The position numbers were made by a program, and so were the translations under genes. DNA of 37,309 bases, from the NCBI RefSeq assembly GCF_003143855.1, contig NZ_QFRK01000029.1, forward strand, positions 1 to 37,309, read 5' to 3'. The notes under the pieces were generated by a model that was given only the letters and a program-made list of their open reading frames with translations, was not told the DNA's origin and did not search any database. This document shows positions 16,672 through 25,101 of this stretch, one piece after another (the stretch's first letter is position 1; each line of letters starts with the position of its first letter). The stretch comes from Streptomyces sp. NWU339 (GTDB lineage Bacteria > Actinomycetota > Actinomycetes > Streptomycetales > Streptomycetaceae).

Positions 16672-17539
16672 GGGGCGCTGTCACGTTGTTGGGTGTGTGA
16701 GTGTCTGATGGTGTTGTCGGGGCGTGGTGGGCTTGCGTTTCGGGCCTGGGGTCAGGCCGTGGTGGACCGGCCGGCAGCGCCGGTGATCTGGTCCCAGACG
16801 ACGAAGCGGACGGTCATCTCAGCGCGGTAGTGGGCGGCGGTCATCAAGTGGCGGTAAGGCCGGAAGTGGGGTGAGATGCCGCTGAACGCGGACAGGAACT
16901 GCTGGGCCCCACCCACGCTGCGGAAGCCCTTCATCGCGCGCTCGCGCTGCCGGGTGGGCTGGTGACTGTTCTCCGCCCGGTTGTTCAGGCCCTTATGCGA
17001 ACGGTGCTCGACGGAGGGCATCACTTCGCGGTGGGCGGCGCCGTAGGAGCGCAGCTTGTCGGTGACGACCACCCGGGGCACCGCGCGCGTCTTCTTCATC
17101 AGGTGGCGGAAGAAGCGCCTGGCCGCGGCGGTGTCCCGGCGGCTCTGCACGAGGATGTCCAGGACGGTGCCGTCGGCGTCCACGGCCCGCCACAGGTACT
17201 TCAGCTCTCCGTTGATCCTGACGAACACCTCGTCCAGGTGCCATTTGTCGCCCGGCCTCGCATGTCGGCGTCGCAGGCCGTTGGCGTAGACCTGCCCGAA
17301 CTTGGCGCACCAGCGGCGGACCGTCTCATGGGAGACGAGCACACCGCGCCCGGGCATCAGCTCCCCGGCCTCGCGGAACGACAGCGGGAAGCGGAAGTAC
17401 AGCCACACGCAGTGCGCGATCACCTCGGCCGGGTACCGATGCCCCTGGTACGACGGCGGCGCGCTCTCCACGGACAACCCCTCCCAGCATGACCAACCAG
17501 AAGATCATTCCACCCGGTTGGTCAACGTGACAGTGCCCC
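16672..17539. mobile_element. IS6-type insertion sequence, apparently complete
   Basis: The element is bounded by 17-bp inverted repeats GGGGCGCTGTCACGTTG (16672-16688) and the complement of GGGGCACTGTCACGTTG (17523-17539), with one mismatch. It encloses one transposase gene on the reverse strand. The flanking octamers (GTGTCCCG and GCACTGGC) do not match, so there is no target duplication; a cointegrate-type rearrangement after insertion is likely. A second, broken copy of the same family lies at 675-910. Confidence 0.85.
16752..17471 (-). CDS. IS6-family transposase
   Basis: The 239-residue protein is full length for the family. It has an N-terminal HTH (SFREAGELMPGRGVLVSHETVRRW) and a DDE core: first Asp in KWHLDEVFVRING, second in RVVVTDKLRSYG, Glu in GLNNRAENSHQPTRQRERAM. 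The GTG at 17471 is preferred over TTG 17477 because GGGAGG is then properly spaced. It catalyses replicative transposition with cointegrate formation in characterised relatives. No disruption is visible, so it may be active. Confidence 0.93.
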   Translation of the reverse strand: MESAPPSYQGHRYPAEVIAHCVWLYFRFPLSFREAGELMPGRGVLVSHETVRRWCAKFGQVYANGLRRRHARPGDKWHLDEVFVRINGELKYLWRAVDADGTVLDILVQSRRDTAAARRFFRHLMKKTRAVPRVVVTDKLRSYGAAHREVMPSVEHRSHKGLNNRAENSHQPTRQRERAMKGFRSVGGAQQFLSAFSGISPHFRPYRHLMTAAHYRAEMTVRFVVWDQITGAAGRSTTA

Positions 17540-17653
17540 GCACTGGCCAACGCGGACCTCGCCGGGATCAAGGCACTCCTGGATCAAGGACAGGAGGAGG
17601 GCTGGTGGCACTACGAGGTCGGCTGCGGCACCGACGATTGGTGGAACGCCTGA
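17540..17653 (+). pseudogene. C-terminal gene remnant right of the IS6-type element
   Basis: From the IS edge a forward frame reads LANADLAGIKALLDQGQEEG, then WWHYEVGCGTDDWWNA and a stop. It has coding-like bias but no start, so it is the tail of a gene whose front was lost when the IS arrived. I do not recognise the family. Confidence 0.4.
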
Positions 17654-17770
17654 CTCCTAAGGGCGCCGAAGTCTTCGCGATCAGCCTTCGATGGCACGCA
17701 CTCAGCCTTCGCTGTCACGGGACACCTGGCTAGGACCGCTCTCGCCACCATCGAACGCATTCAGTACGCT

Positions 17771-17805
17771 ATTCGTACGGGAAACGTACGCGATTCGTAC
17801 GTTTC
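17771..17805. promoter_or_regulatory. CGTACG-type operator before tap
   Basis: GAAACGTACG (17781-17790) and CGTACGTTTC (17796-17805) form a perfect 10-bp inverted repeat around CGATT. A further copy of the half site, ATTCGTACG, lies at 17771-17779 and is repeated at 17793-17801. The cluster ends 34 bp before the tap start, where a promoter would be. Tap has an N-terminal HTH, so autoregulation of tap-tpg is plausible but not shown. Confidence 0.7.
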
Positions 17806-17839
17806 ATGGGGTAGGGTGTTGGTTAGCAGGAGGTGTTCC

Positions 17840-20080
17840 ATGTCCGAGTTGTTCGACGCGGTCGACGCACTGCTCGCGTCCCGCGCCACGCTGCCGCCAC
17901 CGGTGGAGCGCAAGCGGCTGCGTGCCGCGCACGGCCTGACGATCGACGAAGTGGCCACCGCGCTGAAGGTGCGCCGGGCCACGGTGTCCGGCTGGGAGTC
18001 CGGCAAGACCGAGCCCCGCCCGCCGGAGCGCGACGCCTACGCCCGGCTGCTGGACAAGCTCGCGGAGCTCTACCCCGCCGACCCGCCCGCGCCCGCCCAG
18101 GACGCTGCGGTGCCGGCCGCGTTCACCGCCGCGCCCGCCCCGGCTGCAGAGGCGCAGCCTCTGTCCCCAGGGCCGGCATCCGACGCTGCGGACACGACCG
18201 CACACGAAAACACCCAGACCAGCCCCGCCCCCGTCGCCGCCGCTCCGACGGCCGCGCCGCGTCCGGCGCGCACCGCCAGGACGTCGTCGACGTCGCGCCG
18301 TCCGGGCGCGAAGCAGGCGGCCCCGGCCGGCACCCTGGCGAGCAAGACGGACCCGCGGTTCGAGAACGGGCCGCTGGCGGTCGTCGACGTCGAGGACGGG
18401 CAGGTGCTGGCGTACTGCACCGGCGGCCTGGTCCTGGACGTGCCCGCCAAGTCCCTCCCGGCCCTGGTCGACTGGACGCTGCGCGAGGCGAAGCTCGGTC
18501 AGCCCAAGCTGTCCGGCCCGGGCAAGGACGCCGACCCGCTGCTCGTGCTCACCGAGGCCGCCCTGGAGCGCTACGGCCTGCCGACGACGCTCACGGAGGA
18601 GGAGCGGCTCGCCGGGCGCCTGCCGGAGGGCCACAAGGTCATCAAGCAGCTGGCGCGTGCGGAGTGGAAGCTGACCAAGCGCGGCTTCGGGCCGTGGGCG
18701 CGGATCTACCGCCCCGCGCAGGGCTCGGAGCGGGCCTGCGTGCAGCTGTGCATCCCGTCCTGGCAGGCGCTCGACTCCCGCCACTGGGGCGGGGCCGGGC
18801 AGCTCCCGCCGGCGGACCTCGCCCGCGTGCTGGGCGTGTACGCGTCCCGGGTGATGACGCCGCGCGGTTCGACCGCCGTCACCGGCCTGGAGCTGATGAC
18901 CGCGCTGCACCCGCCGACCCGGGCCTCCGCACCGGACGCCGACGGCCAGCGGCACTCCGAGCACAACCCCGGCTCGCTGGGCAAGGACCCGGTCGACCCG
19001 GCGCCGTGCGAGGCCCCCGACGGGCACCCGCTACTCAAGAACCTGCCCCGCTTCCCCGTCCGCGGCCCGGCGGAGAAGCTGTGCGAGGAGGCGTACGACT
19101 GGGCGCGGCCGATGACCGATGCCGAGTGCACCCTGCGGCACCTGGTCGGCATCGACGTGAACATGGCCTTCGCCGCCGGCGCCAACGGCCTGGTCGTCGG
19201 CCTCGGTGCGCCCACGCAGGTCAAGGCGCCGGTGTTCGACCCGAAGCTGCCCGGCTCGTGGCTGGTGGACCTGTCCCACGTCGACCTGTCGAAGGTGAAG
19301 GTCGGCAAGGGCAAGTGGGCGGAGCTGGACGCCTGTCTGCTGCCCAGCCCGTTCACGCCGACGGGCGCGCGCCCCGAGGGCCCGGCCTGGTACGCGACCC
19401 CCACCGTCGCCTACGCGGTGGAGCTGGGCTACGAGGTGCGCCCGCTCGAGGCCTGGGTGCGCTACGAGAACGGCCGCTACCTGGACGGCTGGTACCAGCG
19501 GCTGCGCGACGCCTACCTCGCCACCATGGCCGACCTCGGCGTGCATGCGGACCTGGAGCCGGCCGACTTCCTGGCGGCCATGGACGGCTACAGGGAGCGC
19601 GACCCCCAGTTGGCGCTCGTCGTCTCGGCGATCAAGGCGACGGTCAAGGGCGGCCTGGGCAAGCTGCGCGAACGCCCGCGCGGGGAGGGCTGGCGGCCCG
19701 GCGAGCCGTGGCGCGCGCTGTCCCGCCCGACGTGGCGGCCGGACATCCGCGCGGCGGTCATCTCCCGCACGCGCATCAACCTGCACCGCAAGATCGTCAA
19801 GCATGCGGCGTTCACCGGCGACTACCCGGTCGCGATCCTGTCCGACTGCGTCGTCTACGCGGCCGACGGCACCAGCCCGCTGGACTTCCTGCCCTACCGC
19901 GACGGCAAGCCGCTGCCCGGCGGCTTCAAGCTCGGCCTCAACCCGGGCCTGGTCAAGCACGAGGGCACCCAGACCGTCCTGTGGGGCGAGGAGGTCCGCG
20001 AGCGGTTCAACGCCCCGGAGCTCAACCTCGCCCGGTACATCAAGGACGGCACCGTCACCGGCCAGGACAACGGGGAGTAG
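17840..20080 (+). CDS. tap: Telomere-associated protein Tap
   Basis: The 746-residue protein is close to the known Streptomyces Tap length (about 740) and is immediately followed by tpg, the usual order. Residues about 25-70 are an HTH (LTIDEVATALKVRRATVSGWESGKT). An Ala/Pro-rich linker follows (about 75-160), then a large folded region with a HLVGIDVNMAFAAGANGLVV segment, an Asp-containing polymerase/exonuclease-like beta strand motif that I cannot assign further. In characterised systems Tap binds the telomeric 3' overhang and recruits the terminal protein Tpg for end patching of linear replicons. AGGAGG at 17827-17832 fixes the ATG. The CGTACG palindrome upstream is the likely control site. 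Confidence 0.9.
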   Translation: MSELFDAVDALLASRATLPPPVERKRLRAAHGLTIDEVATALKVRRATVSGWESGKTEPRPPERDAYARLLDKLAELYPADPPAPAQDAAVPAAFTAAPAPAAEAQPLSPGPASDAADTTAHENTQTSPAPVAAAPTAAPRPARTARTSSTSRRPGAKQAAPAGTLASKTDPRFENGPLAVVDVEDGQVLAYCTGGLVLDVPAKSLPALVDWTLREAKLGQPKLSGPGKDADPLLVLTEAALERYGLPTTLTEEERLAGRLPEGHKVIKQLARAEWKLTKRGFGPWARIYRPAQGSERACVQLCIPSWQALDSRHWGGAGQLPPADLARVLGVYASRVMTPRGSTAVTGLELMTALHPPTRASAPDADGQRHSEHNPGSLGKDPVDPAPCEAPDGHPLLKNLPRFPVRGPAEKLCEEAYDWARPMTDAECTLRHLVGIDVNMAFAAGANGLVVGLGAPTQVKAPVFDPKLPGSWLVDLSHVDLSKVKVGKGKWAELDACLLPSPFTPTGARPEGPAWYATPTVAYAVELGYEVRPLEAWVRYENGRYLDGWYQRLRDAYLATMADLGVHADLEPADFLAAMDGYRERDPQLALVVSAIKATVKGGLGKLRERPRGEGWRPGEPWRALSRPTWRPDIRAAVISRTRINLHRKIVKHAAFTGDYPVAILSDCVVYAADGTSPLDFLPYRDGKPLPGGFKLGLNPGLVKHEGTQTVLWGEEVRERFNAPELNLARYIKDGTVTGQDNGE

Positions 20081-20086
20081 CAGGCG

Positions 20087-20644
20087 ATGAGCATGTTCGG
20101 GGACGGCCTGGACGCCGCGGTACAGAAAACCTTCACCCGCCCGGCGCCCAAGAGCGCGCCCGCGCAGATGCGGTACCTGGTCAAGCAGCTCAAGGGCACC
20201 AGGGCGGTCGCCCAGATGCTGCGGATCTCCCAGCGCACCGTCGAGCGGTACGTGAAGGGCCAGATCAAAAAGCCCCGCCCGGACCTCGCCGCCCGGATGG
20301 AGCGCGAGGTCAAGAAGCGCTGGCAGCCGCAGATCCGGGCGAAGGCCCGGCAGAAGGCGGCGACCACCGGCGGCATCGTCATCGACACCCGCGCCCGGCT
20401 CGGTTACACCGCGCCGATCGGGTCGACGGACCAGGACCGCATCCGGCACCTGACCGTCGCCCTGCCGCCGCAGTACGCGGCCCGCCTCTTCGACGCCCGG
20501 CAGGCCGGCGCCGGCGACCAGCAGCTGCAGCAGATCGCTGCCGAAGCGCTCAAGGAAGTGTACTTCCAGGACGGCGGCCGCCGCGCCGGCCAGCTGGAGG
20601 AGGTCCGGTTCACGGACATCGAGCACCTGGAGTTCGACCTGTAG
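20087..20644 (+). CDS. tpg: Terminal protein Tpg (copy 1, tap-linked)
   Basis: This 185-residue protein has the canonical length and start MSMFGDGLDAAVQKTFTRP. It contains a helix-turn-helix stretch (RAVAQMLRISQRTVERYVKG), a central TTGGIVIDTRARLGYT, and the terminal VYFQDGGRR and EHLEFDL. Tpg proteins are covalently attached to the 5' ends of linear Streptomyces replicons and prime end patching. The gene begins 6 nt after the tap stop, so the two are translated as one operon. This is the only copy in the window with a normal N-terminus and a tap partner, so it is the one most likely to be functional. Repeat sequences follow its stop. Confidence 0.93.
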   Translation: MSMFGDGLDAAVQKTFTRPAPKSAPAQMRYLVKQLKGTRAVAQMLRISQRTVERYVKGQIKKPRPDLAARMEREVKKRWQPQIRAKARQKAATTGGIVIDTRARLGYTAPIGSTDQDRIRHLTVALPPQYAARLFDARQAGAGDQQLQQIAAEALKEVYFQDGGRRAGQLEEVRFTDIEHLEFDL

Positions 20645-20684
20645 CAAGCGACCGAGTCATACCGGCCTAAGCGGGGTGTGGTCG

Positions 20685-20735
20685 GGTGCTTCAGTTGGCC
20701 ACTGAGTGCTCCCCTTGGCCAATTCGGTGCTCAGC
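20685..20735. repeat. REP-like repeat cluster after tpg copy 1
   Basis: GGTGCTTCAGTTGGCC (20685-20700) is followed by TGAGTGCTCCCCTTGGCCA (20703-20721) and an inverted CCAATTCGGTGCTCAG (20720-20735). Together they make an imperfect palindrome centred on TTGGCCAA. They resemble the consensus TGAGCGCTTCAGTTGGCGA found at 22007, 22617 and 27081. The cluster starts 41 nt after the tpg stop. Confidence 0.65.
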
Positions 20736-20823
20736 TCAGCGTCGTTCGTGTGACTTTTCGAGAAAGGTGACGTCGAGTCGCGCTGACTGACACCGACCCC
20801 ACGCGCCGCCGGTCGGCGTGCTG

Positions 20824-21264
20824 TTACCGGAGGGTGTACTCGCACATGTGCTTGCCGTCGACGCCGCCCGGCTCCTCGGCGACCTTCTTTCCGTCGACGG
20901 TGATCGAGCAAGGAGCCGCGGCGAGCTGGCCGTTGGACAGCTTCACCGGCCCCGGCACGACGGACACGGTGATCCCGACCTTGCGTTCGGTGCTGTTCAA
21001 GGTGAGGTTGTCCGACTTCTCCCACGGCAGCGTGACCTGCTCGGAGCGGTTCGTGTCGAGGTTGTAGTAGACGCTGGACTTGCCCTCGCCGCCGACCTCG
21101 AAGGTGACCTCGTACGTCTTGTCATGGCCCTCGGAGGCCGGCTTGGATGACGACGTGGCCGTGCCCTTGTCGGCGCGCTCCTTCTTGGCGTCGCCGCCGC
21201 TGCCGCACGCGGTCATCAGCCCGGCCGTCGCGATGAGCACCGTGATGGTCATTGCCCTGCGCAT
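20824..21264 (-). CDS. MmpS-like lipoprotein
   Basis: The 146-residue protein has a type II signal peptide ending in LMTAC (Cys about residue 20), then a Lys/Ser-rich linker. The C-terminal domain has the MmpS pattern: TYEVTFEVGGEGKSSVYYNL, a central VTLPWEKSDNL, and CSITVDGKKV with a late CEYTL. In mycobacteria MmpS proteins assist MmpL transporters; in Streptomyces stand-alone lipoproteins of this type are common and their role is unclear. The start at 21264 has a GGGGGAG site, whereas the longer open frame upstream lacks a signal-peptide start. No MmpL gene is adjacent. Confidence 0.85.
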   Translation of the reverse strand: MRRAMTITVLIATAGLMTACGSGGDAKKERADKGTATSSSKPASEGHDKTYEVTFEVGGEGKSSVYYNLDTNRSEQVTLPWEKSDNLTLNSTERKVGITVSVVPGPVKLSNGQLAAAPCSITVDGKKVAEEPGGVDGKHMCEYTLR

Positions 21265-21751
21265 GTGTGTGCTCCCCCGTGGTGCGGATGTGACCCGGTG
21301 TGTGGAATGAGTCGTACGGAGCATCGTAGGGGTGTGGTTCCTGACGTCGGTGGGTGGGCTGGTGGCCGGGCCCGGAGCGGGGGCTCGTGAGGGTGCCGGT
21401 GGGCCAGTGCGATGTGTCGGGTTCGGGTCAGTGGAGTGGTCGGCAGCCGTCGTCGGTCGCTGCCGGCCGTCTTCCCGCTGGTCGCCGTGGAGGCGCGGGG
21501 ACCAGCGGTCCGCCGCCGACATGGGCATCGGATTTCCCTGTCCTGAGGCGATGGGTCCCCGGGTGGTCCGCCGGCATGCAGCCGAGGGAGCGCAGCCGGT
21601 GAGCCGGCGCGGGGCCGGCCGCCACGGCACCCCCCGGGAGCCGGTCCCGCAGCTGAACCGTGGGCCCGGGCCGGATCCGCGGTCCTCAAGTCGCCGGTGC
21701 CCCTTGCCCGTCTCGGAAGCAGGGACGACGCTCACGTGTCACGATCGCCTC
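21265..21751. other. Intergenic stretch with a 24-bp sequence shared with 35291-35314
   Basis: No gene is supported in these 487 bases. At 21408-21431 the sequence TGCGATGTGTCGGGTTCG and six following bases recur at 35291-35314 with one difference. Promoters for the lipoprotein and for the helix-hairpin-helix gene must lie here, but I cannot place them with confidence. Confidence 0.5.
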
Positions 21752-21955
21752 ATGGAACCTACCGAAGCAGGCACCGGGCTTCCTCGTGGCATGGGAGCGC
21801 CGGCGACTCGCGCTCTCGCAGCCGCGGGATACACCGATCTCAGCCGGCTCGCCGATGTGTCCGAGGAGGAACTCAAGGCCCTGCACGGCGTGGGCCCGAA
21901 GGCTGTGCGTGTGCTTCGCGAGGCCCTGGCGGAGCGTGGCCTCAGCCTGAGCTGA
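21752..21955 (+). CDS. Small helix-hairpin-helix protein
   Basis: The 67-residue protein carries a single HhH motif: LSRLADVSEEELKALHGVGP followed by KAVRVLREAL. This is the non-specific DNA-backbone binding hairpin seen in nucleases, ligases and the RNA-polymerase alpha C-terminal domain. The product is too small for an enzyme and probably acts as a minor DNA-binding or partner protein. Start ATG 21752 is the only sensible one, although the ribosome site is weak. The gene precedes tpg copy 2, separated by a copy of the REP-like repeat. Confidence 0.75.
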   Translation: MEPTEAGTGLPRGMGAPATRALAAAGYTDLSRLADVSEEELKALHGVGPKAVRVLREALAERGLSLS

Positions 21956-22006
21956 CGGAAGCGCCCTCTGACGTGCCGCGTTCCTGCACGTCGGACCGCT
22001 GCACGG

Positions 22007-22026
22007 TGAGCGCTTCAGTCGGCGAG
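22007..22026. repeat. REP-like repeat, single unit
   Basis: TGAGCGCTTCAGTCGGCGAG differs from the consensus TGAGCGCTTCAGTTGGCGA at one position. It lies 52 nt after the helix-hairpin-helix gene stop and just before the damaged start of tpg copy 2. Confidence 0.75.
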
Positions 22027-22034
22027 CACGTCAG

Positions 22035-22577
22035 GTGCAGCGCTCGGTGTCACAGCCGTGCTGCAGGTGTTCACCCCCCCTCCCCACGTCGGCCGGCACC
22101 CAGATGCGGTACCTGGTCAGACACCTCAAGGGCACCCGCGCGGTGGCCGACCTGCTCGGCGTCTCGCAGCGCACCGTGGAGCGATACGTCAAAGACCAGA
22201 TCCGTCGGCCCCGCCCGGACCTCGCCCGACGCCTTCAGGACGCCGTCCGTGCCCGCCGGCAGCCCCGTATTCGCGAGCGCGCCCGCCGCCGGGCGGCCAC
22301 CAGCACCGGCCTGGTCGTCGATACCCGGGCCCGGTTCGGCTTCACCGCCGCGCCCGGCACTACCGACGACGCCCGCATCCGTCACCTCACCCTGGCCCTG
22401 CCCCCGCAGCACGCGGCCCGCCTCTTCGACGCCCAGGACGCCGGCGCCGGCGAACAGCAGCTACTCGACCTCGCCGCAGAGGCCCTGGGCGAGGTCTACT
22501 TCCGCGACGGCGGCCGCCGCGCCACCGGCCTGGAGGTGGAGTTCACCGACGTCGTGCACCTGGAATTCAATTTGTAG
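22035..22577 (+). pseudogene. tpg: Terminal-protein homologue, tpg copy 2, N-terminus frameshifted
   Basis: From QMRYLVRHLKGTRAVADLL onward the product follows Tpg to the end (SQRTVERYVKDQIRRPRPDL, VDTRARFGFTAAPGTTDDAR, EVYFRDGGRR, HLEFNL). Upstream, AVLQVFTPP (equivalent to AVQQAFTRP in copy 3) is readable only in a different frame. Compared with copy 3 there is a net 2-nt loss around the C-run at 22073-22081. A GTG at 22035 opens the current frame but gives an unrelated N-terminus. ATG 22104 would give a protein lacking about 25 residues. It is closer to copy 3 than to the tap-linked copy 1. No tap partner is present. Function is doubtful. Confidence 0.8.
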
Positions 22578-22610
22578 GCGGTCCCGTTGCAGTGGCTTCG
22601 TTAGCTCAGG

Positions 22611-22656
22611 TGTGACTGAGCGCTTCGGTTGGCGAGTGAGTACTTCAGCTGGCGGG
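22611..22656. repeat. REP-like tandem repeat after tpg copy 2; left end of inverted pair
   Basis: TGAGCGCTTCGGTTGGCGAG (22617-22636) is directly followed by TGAGTACTTCAGCTGGCGGG (22637-22656), two 20-bp units in tandem. The stretch 22611-22637 matches the reverse complement of 27101-27127 in 26 of 27 positions, so these copies bracket the sigma/ABC operon as inverted repeats. It starts 34 nt after the tpg stop. Confidence 0.8.
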
Positions 22657-22847
22657 CTGGACCTTCGGCATCGATTGCGACTGCGAGTCAGTCGGCGTAC
22701 TCGGTCAGGGCTGCACCGAGAAGGGTGCAGCACCGCGAGGCGCCAGGGTTCGCCACGAGCCGGATCGCAACCGGCGACCGGGGTTCACGGGGATCGGAAT
22801 CCTCCACGCGTGGCACTGTGACGCGGATCACGTAAGGCGTAGAACCT

Positions 22848-23435
22848 GTGCGCATCATCGGGCGTCTGGCTGGTGTGAGATCACGTGTGAGAGCACTGGA
22901 CGAGCTGGACGAGGAGCGCCTCGTCCGGCTGGTGGCCAGAGGTGACCGCGGGGCGTTCGACGAGTTGTACCGGCGCACGTCGCCGTGGCTGGCTGTGCGG
23001 TTGCGCCGCCGCTGCGCGGACGAGCAGATCGTCGCCGAGGTCATGCAGGAGACCTATCTGGCGGTGTGGCGCGCGGCCGGTGCGTTCGCCGGGAGTGCGG
23101 TCGGCGGGACGGCCGTCGGATGGTTGTGGACGATCGCGGCGCGCCGCCTCGTCGACGCGTTCCGGCGCCGTGCCCACCATGCCAAGCCGCCGGTTGCCGC
23201 CGCCGAGCGGGCGGTGGTGCCCGCGGCGGAGGACGAGGCACTGGCCGGGACCGTCGACGGGGACGTCGGTGACGCTCTTCGGCGACTGGCGCCGGAACTT
23301 CGAGAGGTCCTGCAGGCCATGGTGCTGGACGGGTTCTCCGTGCGGGAGACCGCCGTCCTGCTCAGACTGCCCGAAGGCACGGTCAAGACCCGCGCCCGCC
23401 GGGCCCGGATCGCGATGCGGGAGGCGCTGGCATGA
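22848..23435 (+). CDS. ECF-type RNA polymerase sigma factor
   Basis: The 195-residue protein has a sigma-2 region (AFDELYRRTSPWLAVRLRRR, then AEVMQETYLAVWRAAGAF and WLWTIAARRLVDAFRRR) and a sigma-4 HTH (ALRRLAPELREVLQAMVLDG, FSVRETAVLLRLPEGTVKTR). There is no sigma-1 or sigma-3, as expected for ECF factors. The start is GTG 22848; a GTG at 22887 is an alternative, and neither has a good ribosome site. It overlaps the downstream anti-sigma gene by 4 nt, the usual sign of a coupled sigma/anti-sigma pair. Its targets likely include its own operon. Confidence 0.92.
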   Translation: MRIIGRLAGVRSRVRALDELDEERLVRLVARGDRGAFDELYRRTSPWLAVRLRRRCADEQIVAEVMQETYLAVWRAAGAFAGSAVGGTAVGWLWTIAARRLVDAFRRRAHHAKPPVAAAERAVVPAAEDEALAGTVDGDVGDALRRLAPELREVLQAMVLDGFSVRETAVLLRLPEGTVKTRARRARIAMREALA

Positions 23436-24259
23436 GCGGGGAACACGCGTCGATGCGGCTGCTCGACGACTACGCACGTGGTGATACGGAGATGGCCGTG
23501 GACGCGGTGTGGGCGTTGGAGGCCCATCTGGAGACGTGCGCGATGTGCCGGAGTCGTCTGGCGGCCTCCGTGGCCACCGAGGTGCCAGGCATCGCCACGC
23601 TCCTCGACACCGTCCGGGCCGGTCTGGAACCGCAGTTGGACGCGGCCGTCAGGGCACCCTCGCGGCGACACCGCCCGAGATGGCTGTCGGCCTGGCTGAC
23701 GCCGGCCATGGCCCCGTGGCTGGCCATGACCGTCGTGGTTACCCTGATGGCGCTGCTGCTGGACTCGCTCGCGCCGCCTGCGTTCTTCGGCGACATCTCT
23801 CCCGTGTCGGCGATCGCACCCGTGCTGCCGCTGTGTGGTGTCGCCGCATCGTGGTCGCGCGGCCTGGACCCGGCGCACGAAATGACGGCCTCGACCGCCC
23901 GAGCCGGCCTGCCCCTGCTCCTCAGGCGCACCACGGCGGTTCTCGTGGTGGTCCTGCCCGGGCTCCTGGTGGGGGGCTGGCTGACCGGAACCATGACGGC
24001 CGCGCAGTGGCTGCTGCCCTCCCTGGCCTTCACCTCCACCGCCCTGGCGCTGGGCAGCGTGGTCGGCGTGACTCGCGCCGCCACCGGGCTGGCGGTCGCG
24101 TGGGGCGTCGTCGTCGTTGCACCCACGTGGATCACCGGCCACGTCCCCCTTGCCCTGCGAGTTGTTTTCCAGCCCGACCAACTGCCCGTGTGGGGGCTGC
24201 TCCTCGCGCTCGGCATTGGCGCCGTGATCACCCGCAGAAACGCGTACTCAACGCTGTGA
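23432..24259 (+). CDS. Membrane anti-sigma factor with zinc-finger (zf-HC2) N-terminus
   Basis: The 275-residue protein begins with a cytoplasmic domain containing ALEAHLETCAMCRSRL, the HxxxCxxC of zinc-binding anti-sigma factors (about residues 30-38). About six hydrophobic segments follow from residue 85 on (WLAMTVVVTLMALLLDSL, TAVLVVVLPGLLVGGWL, GLAVAWGVVVVAPTWI and others). It should hold the upstream ECF factor at the membrane until signalled. The ATG overlaps the sigma gene stop (ATGA). Six transmembrane spans are more than in single-span RsiW types, so part of it may interact with the ABC membrane proteins encoded next. Confidence 0.88.
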   Translation: MSGEHASMRLLDDYARGDTEMAVDAVWALEAHLETCAMCRSRLAASVATEVPGIATLLDTVRAGLEPQLDAAVRAPSRRHRPRWLSAWLTPAMAPWLAMTVVVTLMALLLDSLAPPAFFGDISPVSAIAPVLPLCGVAASWSRGLDPAHEMTASTARAGLPLLLRRTTAVLVVVLPGLLVGGWLTGTMTAAQWLLPSLAFTSTALALGSVVGVTRAATGLAVAWGVVVVAPTWITGHVPLALRVVFQPDQLPVWGLLLALGIGAVITRRNAYSTL

Positions 24260-24294
24260 AACCATCGTCGACCTTCGAAAGGGACCCCCGCACG

Positions 24295-25101
24295 ATGCCC
24301 ACCACAAACGCGGCCGACATCGCGCCGAAAACCTATGCCTGGGAGATCCGGGCCAGCGGCCTGAGGGTACGCGTCGGACGCAAGAAGATGGCCGTTGACG
24401 GACTCGACCTCTGCCTGGGCATCGGCACCCACGGCCTCCTGGGACCCAACGGAGCAGGAAAGACCACCCTGATCCGGACGCTGGCCACCGTGCTGCGCCC
24501 CACCGAGGGCGAACTGGAGATGCTCGGCACCTGCGTGGGCCCGATGGCTGACCACCGGGCCCTGCGCCGCCGGATCGGCTACCTGCCGCAGGCTTTCGGC
24601 TACTACAAGCGCTTCACGGTGCGTGAGTTCGTTGAGTACATGGCCTGGTTGAAGGAGGTTCCGAAGGCAGCCGTCCCCGCAGCCGTCCAGCGGGCCGTGG
24701 AACGGGTGGGCCTGGCGGACCGCGCCGACCATCGGATGAAGACCCTGTCCGGCGGCATGGTGCGGCGGGCCGGCATCGCTCAGGCCATCGTCAACGATCC
24801 CGCGGTGCTGCTGCTGGACGAGCCGACAGTCGGCCTGGACCCGGCGCAGCGGTTGCGCTTCCGCGAGCTGTTGCAGGAACTGGGCCGCGACACGTGTGTG
24901 GTCGTCTCCACCCATCTGGTCGAGGACGTCGCGGCCGCCTGCTCCGACGTGGTGCTCTTCGCCGACGGCCGCCTCGTCTTCCAGGGCACGCCGGACGACC
25001 TGGCCGCGGCGGGCGGCCCCGAATACCCGGGCGGCAGCCCCCTGGAGCGCGGCTACTCAGCACTGCTCCAGGACTCCGAGCAGCCGGGAGGCACCTGGTG
25101 A
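24295..25101 (+). CDS. ABC transporter ATP-binding protein (sigma-linked)
   Basis: This 268-residue ATPase has Walker A GPNGAGKTT, Q-loop IGYLPQAFGYY, signature LSGGMVRRAG (in place of SGGQ), Walker B VLLLDEPTVGLD and switch His VVSTHLVED. It belongs to the CcmA/Nat-like group of exporters or multidrug and lantibiotic-type systems, with no fused membrane domain. Its start at 24295 has a GAAAGGGA site; the frame is open far upstream but overlaps the anti-sigma gene. It is coupled by GTGA overlap to the membrane protein that follows. It probably powers export or membrane-stress relief under sigma control. Confidence 0.92.
   Translation: MPTTNAADIAPKTYAWEIRASGLRVRVGRKKMAVDGLDLCLGIGTHGLLGPNGAGKTTLIRTLATVLRPTEGELEMLGTCVGPMADHRALRRRIGYLPQAFGYYKRFTVREFVEYMAWLKEVPKAAVPAAVQRAVERVGLADRADHRMKTLSGGMVRRAGIAQAIVNDPAVLLLDEPTVGLDPAQRLRFRELLQELGRDTCVVVSTHLVEDVAAACSDVVLFADGRLVFQGTPDDLAAAGGPEYPGGSPLERGYSALLQDSEQPGGTW

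Noticed and set aside
17681..17721. Short direct repeat CAGCCTTCG near 17682 and 17702
   Set aside because: Nine bases twice in a GC-rich gap is not distinctive and has no third copy or symmetry.
17833..20670. A 945-codon forward frame overlapping tap and tpg
   Set aside because: It is the +1 shadow of tap and tpg, with Arg/Gly/Pro-rich low-complexity output and no RBS.
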